Shown here piece by piece: positions 1 through 5,685 of a stretch of DNA of 9,913 bases. Below the pieces are notes generated by a model. That model saw only the letters and a program-made list of their open reading frames with translations. It did no database searches and was not told where the DNA came from. Location of the stretch: contig JAUWLY010000080.1 of the NCBI GenBank assembly GCA_030613445.1, positions 1-9,913 of the forward strand. Reading direction: 5' to 3'. Made by a program: the position numbers and the translations under genes. The stretch is from Candidatus Stahliibacteriota bacterium (GTDB taxonomy: Bacteria > Hydrothermota > Tepidihabitantia > SM23-42). The first letter of the stretch is position 1; every line of letters starts with the position of its first letter.

Positions 1-833
1 TGCAAGATCGTGTTCACCTTTGGTCTATTGATAATAAATTTTGTTACACCCTTTTTTGCCAGAATCGTTGAAACGCCAACAAGAGAGATAGTAGTTGCCA
101 TTCCCAATGCCATGCACAGAGTACTGATAATACCAATTCCCAGAATGCCCATTGAAATTGAAAATAATAGTACAATCACAGCACCAGTACAGGGGATAAT
201 ACCAACAGCAATAGCAAACGGGATTATGTCTTTAGTAGTTACCGAGCTGTCCTTAATTCTTTTTTCTGCGCGTTTTTCTTTCCTGAGACCAAGGATCGTC
301 TTAGACAATAAAAACAGACCTATAAGTGTAATCAACCCATAACTTATCAATTTGATTATTCTACTTAAATCTTCGATCGGTCGTAAAAAAGACTGTTGAA
401 TGATGAAATACAAGACGAGCACAAGGATCAGTGCAGATATCGCATGGAGAAATCCTATTAAAGTACCAACCATAATTCCTTTTCTTACTTCAGCCCGTTC
501 TGACAAAAAGTACGAAAATGTTACAGTCTTACCGTGTCCAGGTCCTAATGCGTGTACCATACCATAGATATATGTCATGAAGAGAATGATAAGAATAGGC
601 TTCGCGGATCTTTTTTCCTTTAACTCTTTGGACAATTCGGTGATTTTTTGATTGAGTTTATGTTGGAGCACAGAGATTTGTCTCATGAATTTCTGAATAA
701 GATCCGGGTATTGAATGGTTTTTTCGATACTTTTTTCTGGCTTTTTTGAAATAAATGGGTTATCCTGTGCGAATAAAAAGGACTGGGTAACCAAAACTGC
801 TATAAGAATTACTATTATGCTGTATTTTTTCAT
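1..833 (-). CDS. NicO-family (RcnA-like) nickel/cobalt permease, 3' end beyond window
   Basis: Polytopic inner-membrane metal transporter of the NicO/RcnA type; 277 residues are visible and the C-terminus lies off the left edge. Residues 1-23 form a hydrophobic signal or first membrane segment. Residues 35-77 are charged and heptad-like, probably an extracytoplasmic helix. Then comes a membrane segment ending in the family hallmark HALGPGHGK (94-102), whose two His residues are expected metal ligands. A second segment with H130 follows, and further on PCTGAVIVLLFS (214-225), the second conserved NicO motif. The start ATG (831-833) overlaps the stop of the upstream DUF1007 gene in an ATGA, so the two are translationally coupled. 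DUF1007-NicO pairs are a known arrangement. Substrate (Ni, Co or another divalent metal) and direction (import or efflux) cannot be read from sequence. Confidence 0.85.
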   Translation of the reverse strand, partial: MKKYSIIVILIAVLVTQSFLFAQDNPFISKKPEKSIEKTIQYPDLIQKFMRQISVLQHKLNQKITELSKELKEKRSAKPILIILFMTYIYGMVHALGPGHGKTVTFSYFLSERAEVRKGIMVGTLIGFLHAISALILVLVLYFIIQQSFLRPIEDLSRIIKLISYGLITLIGLFLLSKTILGLRKEKRAEKRIKDSSVTTKDIIPFAIAVGIIPCTGAVIVLLFSISMGILGIGIISTLCMALGMATTISLVGVSTILAKKGVTKFIINRPKVNTIL

Positions 834-1453
834 TCTATTCTTCTGAATTTCAGACAGATTGAATAAGGATAGATTTCGCCATAATCTCGGGATTCTTTGG
901 TGTCTTCAAAAACCTTGACTTCATAATCAATGCATCCTTCGTTAGTGAAGCGAACAGGGTCGTCGCCCAACGGCAATAAATCAACATAGTATGTTGCATC
1001 ATACATGCATATTTCTATTTCTTTGTACGATAGGGTTGCCGGTACGACCCAGGGGATGAAGAAGGTATAGATAACTTTGTTATCATATACATTCACAGAG
1101 AAATTCTCAACAGATTTAACTTCAAAGCATTTGCAGTTGATTGTTATATAGATGAAATAATTGTAATTTTCAAGGTTTGAAAATGCATCTTGCTTGGTTG
1201 TTATTATTTCACTGTTACTGAATTTACCATCTTTATCCACATCATAATCTTGAATTAATATGCTGCTGTACATTTCATCAAAGATCCATTCTGTTTCAAT
1301 ACCCGCCAGTCCATTTTGATCAAAAACGAAATTCACTGTATAATCAATAAACACATGTGGATGGCTTAATAGAAAACAGGGGATAAGGAAAGCGATCAAT
1401 GTAAGATAACGTTTTTTCATCATATATGCTCGGTCAATAATAGTTATTACCAT
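830..1453 (-). CDS. DUF1007 family periplasmic protein, partner of NicO permease
   Basis: Exported protein of the DUF1007 family (COG3683-like), usually encoded beside NicO permeases and assumed to be their periplasmic component. Signal peptide: basic MMKKR at 11-15 and hydrophobic 17-30, with likely cleavage just before HPHVFID (31-37). The HPH at the new N-terminus is conserved in the family and is a plausible metal ligand. A canonical EF-hand loop lies at 71-82 (D71, D73, D75, G76, E82), so calcium binding is likely. The family W-x-FDE motif is at 56-60. Start choice: the first ATG (1451-1453) has no Shine-Dalgarno but lies 7 nt after a good -10 box, fitting leaderless translation. ATGs at 1421-1423 and 1418-1420 would give a more usual signal peptide and remain possible. 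The stop overlaps the NicO start. Confidence 0.85.
   Translation of the reverse strand: MVITIIDRAYMMKKRYLTLIAFLIPCFLLSHPHVFIDYTVNFVFDQNGLAGIETEWIFDEMYSSILIQDYDVDKDGKFSNSEIITTKQDAFSNLENYNYFIYITINCKCFEVKSVENFSVNVYDNKVIYTFFIPWVVPATLSYKEIEICMYDATYYVDLLPLGDDPVRFTNEGCIDYEVKVFEDTKESRDYGEIYPYSICLKFRRIE
1432..1451. promoter_or_regulatory. Imperfect palindrome over the DUF1007 start, possible operator
   Basis: GGTCAATAA-TAG-TTATTACC: the arms match except for one extra C in the left arm. It begins within the proposed start codon, just after the predicted transcription start, where a repressor could block initiation. No regulator can be assigned, and the AT-rich context makes chance plausible. Confidence 0.2.
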
Positions 1454-1460
1454 TTTATTA

Positions 1461-1488
1461 AATATAAGAATAAAGATTGAAAAGTCAA
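1461..1488 (-). promoter_or_regulatory. Sigma-70-type promoter for DUF1007-NicO
   Basis: On the minus strand, -35 TTGACT (1483-1488) and -10 TATATT (1461-1466) each match consensus at 5 of 6 positions, with a 16-bp spacer. The predicted +1 falls at or next to the ATG at 1453, with only 7 nt between -10 and ATG. This arrangement is shared with the fur and ABC exporter promoters. It separates DUF1007-NicO from the upstream ZIP gene, although read-through is possible because no terminator hairpin is seen between them. Confidence 0.6.
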
Positions 1489-1517
1489 GATATGTAAAGA
1501 GTATGAGAAACTGTCGT

Positions 1518-2246
1518 TTAGCCTAAAAGACTGATTATTAGAACACATGCTACACCCAAAATAAGACTGGTAACACCGATTTTCAAATTCTGCCTTATTT
1601 GCGCAGCTGGAATCAATTCTTCTATTGAAATGTAGGTCATAAAACCTGCCGCAAGTGCGAGCGATGCTCCCAATAGATTTAGTGAGGTATCTTTTAAAAT
1701 ATAGTAGCCAAAAATAAAGCCGAGCAGTTCAAACCCAATTGTTATTGTTACTATGATAAACGACTTCATTCTTTTTTTAGTTAAGCCGTATAAAGGAACA
1801 ATTGTTGCGATATTTTCTGGCACATCTTGTGCCGCAATCCCTAAGGCAATTATAATTCCTAAGGAAGGTGTTAAAGCAAAACCGGCACCGATTGCCAATC
1901 CCTCTGGCAAATTGTGCAGTGCCATACCAATGATGAGCATGGTAACTGATTTTTTTACGGATGCCTTTTCTTTTTTCATCAATTCAGGATTTATATGGGG
2001 TAAAAGATGGTCTACAATCCACATTACAATTATTCCAAGCCCAAAAGAGATTATTACGATGTGGAAAGATGCAATTTTCAAGCTCTCGGGTATTAATTGA
2101 AAGAATGATATGCCAAGCATCATAGAGGCGGCAAACGCCAAAGACCCATATAAAAGCGTTTTTCCTGGTCTTTTAATCAATCCGACAAGACCCCCCAGAG
2201 TTTGGCCGACAAAGATCAAAACCATTATTAATAATAAACTTTTCAT
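1518..2246 (-). CDS. ZIP family divalent metal transporter (GufA/BbZIP-like)
   Basis: Inner-membrane zinc/iron-type permease of 242 residues and about eight membrane helices, near full length for the prokaryotic ZIP family. The helix IV metal motif is HNLPEG (111-116). The helix V motif is QDVPE (140-144), with Gln-Asp where many ZIPs have His-Asn/Glu; this matches the binuclear centre described for the Bordetella BbZIP transporter. A further conserved stretch with EE (209-210) lies in helix VII. A charged cytoplasmic loop (about 88-99, Lys-rich) lacks the long His-rich loop of eukaryotic ZIPs. Shine-Dalgarno GAGG (2255-2258) sits 8 nt before the ATG and overlaps the TGA of the flavodoxin gene, so the two are co-transcribed and probably coupled. 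Zn, Fe or Mn are possible substrates. Confidence 0.9.
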   Translation of the reverse strand: MKSLLLIMVLIFVGQTLGGLVGLIKRPGKTLLYGSLAFAASMMLGISFFQLIPESLKIASFHIVIISFGLGIIVMWIVDHLLPHINPELMKKEKASVKKSVTMLIIGMALHNLPEGLAIGAGFALTPSLGIIIALGIAAQDVPENIATIVPLYGLTKKRMKSFIIVTITIGFELLGFIFGYYILKDTSLNLLGASLALAAGFMTYISIEELIPAAQIRQNLKIGVTSLILGVACVLIISLLG

Positions 2247-2256
2247 GTTTTGGACC

Positions 2257-2754
2257 TCATAATACTTTTAATCTATCTTTCAAGACCCTTGCGAAATTTT
2301 CTGCTTCTTTAAAATCTTTTTCATCTGGACTGCCCTTATTTATTCCGCCGATAAGTTCAAATGGTCCAACTGTATCCCATCCCCGGCAATCAAACTTTCC
2401 TATAATATTAAAGCCTTTCTTCAATAATTCTTTTTTCAGTGGATTATGGAAATGCAATGTCCTGTTCAGAGTATTATTAATGATATTTTGCCAGTTACTC
2501 ACTCCACTGGTTGAAAAAATAAATGATTTTTTACCTTTGAAGACTGGTAATTTGTCCGCAAGTTTAAATAGACTTTTATGATGTTTCCCAAAATAAATTC
2601 CTGAACCAAAGCCAATTAAGTCATATTCAGAAAGGCTATCTATATCTACTTCGCGTGGATTGATAAGCTTCGCATCGAGAATCTCAGCCATTGCTTCAGC
2701 TATTTTTTCGGTATTACTGTGATGTATTGAGATGTAAATTATTAGAGTTTTCAC
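2257..2754 (-). CDS. Flavodoxin-like FMN protein
   Basis: Cytoplasmic flavodoxin-fold protein of 165 residues, a usual length. Beta-1 plus phosphate loop IYISIHHSNTEK (6-17) is a variant of the T/S-x-T-G-N-T FMN-binding loop. The 50s loop GFGSGIYFGKHHK (48-60) and 90s loop STSGVSNW (81-88) follow, then a C-terminal KGSPDEKDF (140-148) typical of the flavodoxin-family COG0716 group. It probably carries FMN and donates electrons, but no specific partner is encoded nearby. A role in reducing ferric iron or in redox stress would suit the metal context and is only inference. The start is GTG (2752-2754), with an in-frame TAA two codons upstream; it overlaps the TGA of a 21-codon mini-ORF. No strong Shine-Dalgarno is visible. 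The stop is 10 nt before the ZIP start. Confidence 0.85.
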   Translation of the reverse strand: MKTLIIYISIHHSNTEKIAEAMAEILDAKLINPREVDIDSLSEYDLIGFGSGIYFGKHHKSLFKLADKLPVFKGKKSFIFSTSGVSNWQNIINNTLNRTLHFHNPLKKELLKKGFNIIGKFDCRGWDTVGPFELIGGINKGSPDEKDFKEAENFARVLKDRLKVL

Positions 2755-2869
2755 GATTTACTGGCTCTTTTTATCTTCGGGTGGAAATAAAACAGGACAA
2801 CCCACTTGATGTACATCATTTATCTTTTTCTATGATAAAGCCGAAGAGTTTATCTGTTTGCCAACTCAT
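2751..2869 (-). other. Two overlapping mini-ORFs (17 and 21 codons) leading into the flavodoxin gene
   Basis: After the 57-aa gene the minus strand holds an ATG ORF of 17 codons (2869-2816). Its TGA overlaps the ATG of a 21-codon ORF (2816-2751) as TGATG, and that TGA overlaps the flavodoxin GTG as GTGA. The peptides (MSWQTDKLFGFIIEKDK; MYIKWVVLFYFHPKIKRASK followed by S) match nothing I recognise. They may couple translation through a weakly initiated GTG gene, or be remnants of a decayed gene. Confidence 0.3.
2807..2818. promoter_or_regulatory. FNR/CRP-like palindrome upstream of the flavodoxin gene
   Basis: TGATGTACATCA is a perfect 12-bp palindrome. With its flanks, TTGAT-GTAC-ATCAT, it matches 9 of 10 positions of the FNR consensus TTGAT-N4-ATCAA. 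It lies 53 nt upstream of the GTG start. The -10-like GATAAA at 2770-2775 is at a plausible distance, but the -35 is poor, as expected for an activator-dependent promoter. No FNR-family gene is in the window. Confidence 0.35.
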
Positions 2870-2875
2870 AAATCT

Positions 2876-3049
2876 CTATTTTAGCTCTTGTTTAGCTAAT
2901 TTAAATGCTTTTTTGTCTTCGGATGTTGCCGTTTTCTCAAACTTTACCGCAGGATTTTGTGAAGCAAAGAGCATAGCGGTATTAAAGCAAAGAATACCCC
3001 CCATGATTAATCCTATATGATAAAACTTTCGTTTGGTTACTTTGTTCAT
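2876..3049 (-). CDS. Small secreted or membrane-anchored protein, 57 aa, unknown
   Basis: The ORF starts at ATG 3047-3049 and ends at TAG 2876-2878. A strong Shine-Dalgarno, AAGGGG, lies 8 nt before the ATG, the best ribosome site in this part of the window and the main reason to call it. Residues 1-8 are basic (MNKVTKRK). Residues 12-28 are hydrophobic (IGLIMGGILCFNTAMLF), followed by a possible signal peptidase site at A29. The mature part would be about 28 residues, Lys/Glu-rich and probably helical (EDKKAFKLAKQELK at 44-57). C21 does not sit in a good lipobox. No family is recognised. It lies just downstream of the inverted-repeat element and upstream of the flavodoxin and ZIP genes. It could be intact, or the N-terminus of a longer gene broken by stops, because the same frame continues open for 19 codons after the TAG. 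Confidence 0.6.
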   Translation of the reverse strand: MNKVTKRKFYHIGLIMGGILCFNTAMLFASQNPAVKFEKTATSEDKKAFKLAKQELK

Positions 3050-3070
3050 ATTTTGTTCCCCTTTTTTAAA

Positions 3071-3089
3071 TTTAACCCCGATTATTCAT
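3071..3089 (+). repeat. Left terminal inverted repeat
   Basis: TTTAACCCCGATTATTCAT; exact reverse complement of 3242-3260. Read on the minus strand, its ATGAATAATC end supplies a weak -10-like TATGAA upstream of the 57-aa gene. Confidence 0.8.
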
Positions 3090-3241
3090 ACACGATTGTC
3101 CTCACAAGCAAAGCCTTTCTGGCATTGTGCAGACTGATTAATATAACTAAAGAAAAAAACAGACTGTCAAATCCTGTCGCCACTAGAAATCGTTTCAAAT
3201 CCTTACTGTGATAGCGTTTAAGCAATATTGGACAAATGAGC

Positions 3242-3260
3242 ATGAATAATCGGGGTTAAA
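3242..3260 (-). repeat. Right terminal inverted repeat
   Basis: ATGAATAATCGGGGTTAAA on the plus strand; exact reverse complement of the left repeat. It lies 40 nt after the stop of the membrane protein gene. Confidence 0.8.
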
Positions 3261-3300
3261 CGTCTTTGTAAGTTAATTTCCAGAATTACATTCATTATTC

Positions 3301-3945
3301 TTAAGATATCGAATAAGGTCCTGGAATGAGCCGCCATGCCCAAATATATTCCAATACAGTCCAGGATGTAAGCAATAAAACGAGTGACCATACCATTTTT
3401 TGATCAATAGATTTTGCCCTGCGAATTTTCATATATGAAAATAAAGCACAAATACCAATGAATACTCCAGTAGGATAGGTGATCCAGTGTGTTCTTCCTG
3501 ATAATTCAAATTGCGTTATCATAAGTATGTGCAAAGCCCATATACCCAGGAAATGTCCAGAGGTAAAACCGAAACGGACAGGTACATATTCCTTTTTAAG
3601 GAGAAAGATCGTAAAAAAGCTCAGGATTAATAACGCAGGTAAATAGTGCCAGTGCGCGATATCGAGCCATTCGAGATGTTCTAGATATTCACCGAGAAAT
3701 CCCCATAATGCAAGTCCAGAAATAATCCCCCATTGATTGGCTGCTGCACTATTTGTTTTGTGTCCTTCGCTCATCACAAATGCAAAAATAGAGAAAACAA
3801 CAAGGAAACCGCCAATAATATGGTAGCTCGTTTGACTACATCGGGAAGAAAAGACCAGTAGCATATAAAGGGCACCAAAGCAGGTAAGGGTAGTCAGGAA
3901 TGTTTTTGCCGCGCAGCCTATTCGATTCGGCTTTTTTCTATTCAC
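3301..3945 (-). CDS. Multi-pass membrane protein of unknown function, His/Trp-rich
   Basis: I do not recognise the family of this 214-residue protein. Hydrophobic segments lie near 14-32, 41-58, 71-88, 100-116, 127-145, 157-172 and 184-202, so about seven helices. Polar and aromatic residues cluster at helix ends: E86, E89, H90, E92, W93, D95, H98, W99 and H100 in one loop, H121 and H129 on the next helix, then H143 and W144. Such paired His/Glu could bind metal or haem, as in small membrane oxidoreductases, but this is inference. The C-terminus has W195, W202 and W204. The start is GTG (3943-3945), overlapping the end of the sigma-54 activator gene by 8 nt, so it is last in the fur-feo transcript. 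No clear Shine-Dalgarno is seen, and the exact start is uncertain. Confidence 0.7.
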   Translation of the reverse strand: MNRKKPNRIGCAAKTFLTTLTCFGALYMLLVFSSRCSQTSYHIIGGFLVVFSIFAFVMSEGHKTNSAAANQWGIISGLALWGFLGEYLEHLEWLDIAHWHYLPALLILSFFTIFLLKKEYVPVRFGFTSGHFLGIWALHILMITQFELSGRTHWITYPTGVFIGICALFSYMKIRRAKSIDQKMVWSLVLLLTSWTVLEYIWAWRLIPGPYSIS

Positions 3946-5668
3946 TAGTTATTTGATGTTTTTTCATCTTGCGCCAGAGTGTGATCCGGGAAATGCCCAA
4001 TGCATCGGCAGTCTTACGACGGTTTCCTTTATTCTGACGTAGCGTTTCAATAATGATATTTTGTTCCATTTTCAATAATGGATTTTTATTTTTCATAAGG
4101 GTAGGTTTCAGAACCCCGTTACTATGGTTGATGTCGTCAGGTAAGTGATGAACATGAATGGTTCTACCCGTACAGTGAATAAAAGCATGTTCAATCGCAT
4201 GTTCGAGCTGTCGAACATTGCCTGGCCAAGGATAATCAATAAGGACGTCCATTGCATCTTGAGACAGTCGAGAAATAGCTTTACCGAATTTCTCGTTAAA
4301 AACAGTGATGAAATGATTCACAAGCAGCGGTATGTCACCAGATCGAGCACGTAGGGGTGGTAAGGTTACGGGTACCACATTTATGCGGTAGTAAAGGTCC
4401 TGACGAAAGGTTCCTTGGTCAATTGATTTCTGGAGATCGAGGTTTGTTGCAGCAATTATCCTGACATCAACCCTTATGGTTTTTACGCCACCAAGAGGTT
4501 CGAAGGCTTGTTCTTCAATAACCCTGAGTAATTTCGCTTGAACAGACAATGGGATATTACTGATCTCATCGAGAAATATCGTACCTTTGTCAGCAAGTTG
4601 AAATTTACCCGGTTTGTCAGCACGCGCATCCGTAAAAGCACCCTTCATATAGCCGAAAAGCTCACTCTCTATTAATGTCTCTGGTATTGCTGAACAATCT
4701 ATTTTAACAAATGGTTTGTGTTTTCTTGGTGAATTATGGTGAATTGCACGCGCCACCAGTTCCTTACCAGTTCCTGTCTCACCGGTGATCAAGACAGTTG
4801 TGTTTATCGGACTTATTGTTTCCAAGAGATTGTATACCTTCTTCATTTTTTTATCTTTACCAATGATCTTCTCGTAGCTGTATTTCTCGCGTAATTCATC
4901 AGTGAGTTTTTTGAATATAGACAGATCCCTAAAGGTTTCAACCCCGCCAATAATATTATCTTGTTCATCTATTAACAAAGCAGTGTTTACGCTGATCGGC
5001 ACAATTTTACCTTGGGCATTGATGATTTCAATTTCATAATCGTAAATAGGCATCTTTGTTGTCATTGTTTTTCTTAAAGGGCAATTGGTTTTGCATGTTT
5101 CGCTTTTCATGATCTCATGACATTGTTTACCAAGGACATCTTCTACTCGGTTACCAGTGATTATTTCAGCAGCAGGATTAAAGCTCGTTATGCACCATTC
5201 ATTGTCAATAGTCAATACTCCATCGGTAATAGAATTGAGGATGGAAATGAGTCGGGTATTCTCTGTGTATAAATCTGCATGGAGTTTATACACCTCTTCG
5301 ATGTCACGGAAGTTCACTATTAACCCTATGTTATTGCCTTTAACGTCTTTGAGCGGTGTTGCATTTATCGAAATGGTAATGGATTTGTTCTCAGCGTTTT
5401 TGATCTCAAATGTGATATTGGTTAGTGATCGACCATGCTTCAAACCATCGCTTATCAGTAATTTGCTAATGTCAAGTTTACTTTTGAATACTTCATTAAA
5501 GTTCTTGCCAGTGATGTCAATTGCGAGATAGCCGGTTATTCGTTCTGCACCTTTGGAAAAACTGATAATTCTCCAATCATTGTCTATTGCAAAGACACCG
5601 TCAGAGAACTCTTCGAGTATTTCTTCTTCGTGGTTATTGGCTAGTGAGGGATTCTTTCTTTCCTTCAT
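3938..5668 (-). CDS. Sigma-54-dependent transcriptional activator, PAS-PAS-AAA-Fis
   Basis: Cytoplasmic enhancer-binding protein of 576 residues, numbered from ATG 5666-5668. It has PAS1 (about 17-125), PAS2 (about 140-254), a sigma-54 AAA+ domain (about 264-490) and a Fis-type helix-turn-helix (549-570, NRRKTADALGISRITLWRKM). The Walker A is GETGTGKE (296-303) and the Walker B GTIFLDE (362-368). The sigma-54 contact loop reads GAFTDA (343-348), with Asp for the usual Gly. Arginine finger region is FRQDLYYR (421-428) and the sensor II region WPGNVRQLEH (481-490). PAS2 carries C183-H184, C192 and C196 in a C-x8-C-x3-C-P pattern, which could hold a metal or Fe-S centre. There is no response-regulator receiver domain, so sensing is probably through PAS. 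The reading frame is open 46 codons further into feoB, but that stretch has no domain character. No Shine-Dalgarno precedes 5668. The gap from feoB is 17 nt, so it is in the feo operon. Targets are unknown; no -24/-12 promoter was found here. Confidence 0.9.
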   Translation of the reverse strand: MKERKNPSLANNHEEEILEEFSDGVFAIDNDWRIISFSKGAERITGYLAIDITGKNFNEVFKSKLDISKLLISDGLKHGRSLTNITFEIKNAENKSITISINATPLKDVKGNNIGLIVNFRDIEEVYKLHADLYTENTRLISILNSITDGVLTIDNEWCITSFNPAAEIITGNRVEDVLGKQCHEIMKSETCKTNCPLRKTMTTKMPIYDYEIEIINAQGKIVPISVNTALLIDEQDNIIGGVETFRDLSIFKKLTDELREKYSYEKIIGKDKKMKKVYNLLETISPINTTVLITGETGTGKELVARAIHHNSPRKHKPFVKIDCSAIPETLIESELFGYMKGAFTDARADKPGKFQLADKGTIFLDEISNIPLSVQAKLLRVIEEQAFEPLGGVKTIRVDVRIIAATNLDLQKSIDQGTFRQDLYYRINVVPVTLPPLRARSGDIPLLVNHFITVFNEKFGKAISRLSQDAMDVLIDYPWPGNVRQLEHAIEHAFIHCTGRTIHVHHLPDDINHSNGVLKPTLMKNKNPLLKMEQNIIIETLRQNKGNRRKTADALGISRITLWRKMKKHQITSE

Positions 5669-5685
5669 GACAAAATAGTTGAACG

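Larger units (their letters stand above)
3071..3260. mobile_element. MITE-like element with perfect 19-bp terminal inverted repeats
   Basis: Perfect inverted repeats TTTAACCCCGATTATTCAT (3071-3089) and its complement (3242-3260) bound a 190-bp segment. The match continues imperfectly inward through a shared TTGTCC, giving about 27 of 31 bp. Both ends carry TTAA next to CCCC, so the element may be CCCCGATTATTCAT-bounded with a TTAA target duplication; because TTAA is part of the palindrome this is not proven. The interior has no convincing ORF on either strand and no transposase, so it would be non-autonomous. IS1380-type transposases are one guess for the source family, with low certainty. 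It fills most of the 250-bp gap between the membrane protein gene and the 57-aa gene; nothing else is seen in that gap. Confidence 0.6.

Noticed and set aside
10..342. Plus-strand open frame of 110 codons
   Set aside because: It lies antisense to the NicO permease, which shows clear family motifs on the minus strand.
1913..1931. TGGCAC...TTTGC resembling a -24/-12 sigma-54 promoter on the minus strand
   Set aside because: The GG-GC spacing is three bases too long, and it is inside the ZIP coding region.
2776..2878. Read-through of TAG and TGA-TGT after the 57-aa gene as a recoded or selenocysteine protein
   Set aside because: Two different stops would need recoding, no SECIS-like hairpin is evident, and the extended frame resembles nothing.
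3017..3211. Plus-strand open frame of 64 codons across the inverted-repeat element
   Set aside because: It crosses the end of the element, overlaps the 57-aa gene start, and has no ribosome site or recognisable domain.
3071..3260. Inverted repeat as a transcription terminator for the membrane protein gene
   Set aside because: The arms are separated by about 150 nt, too far for an intrinsic terminator, and no compact hairpin with a T-run was found.
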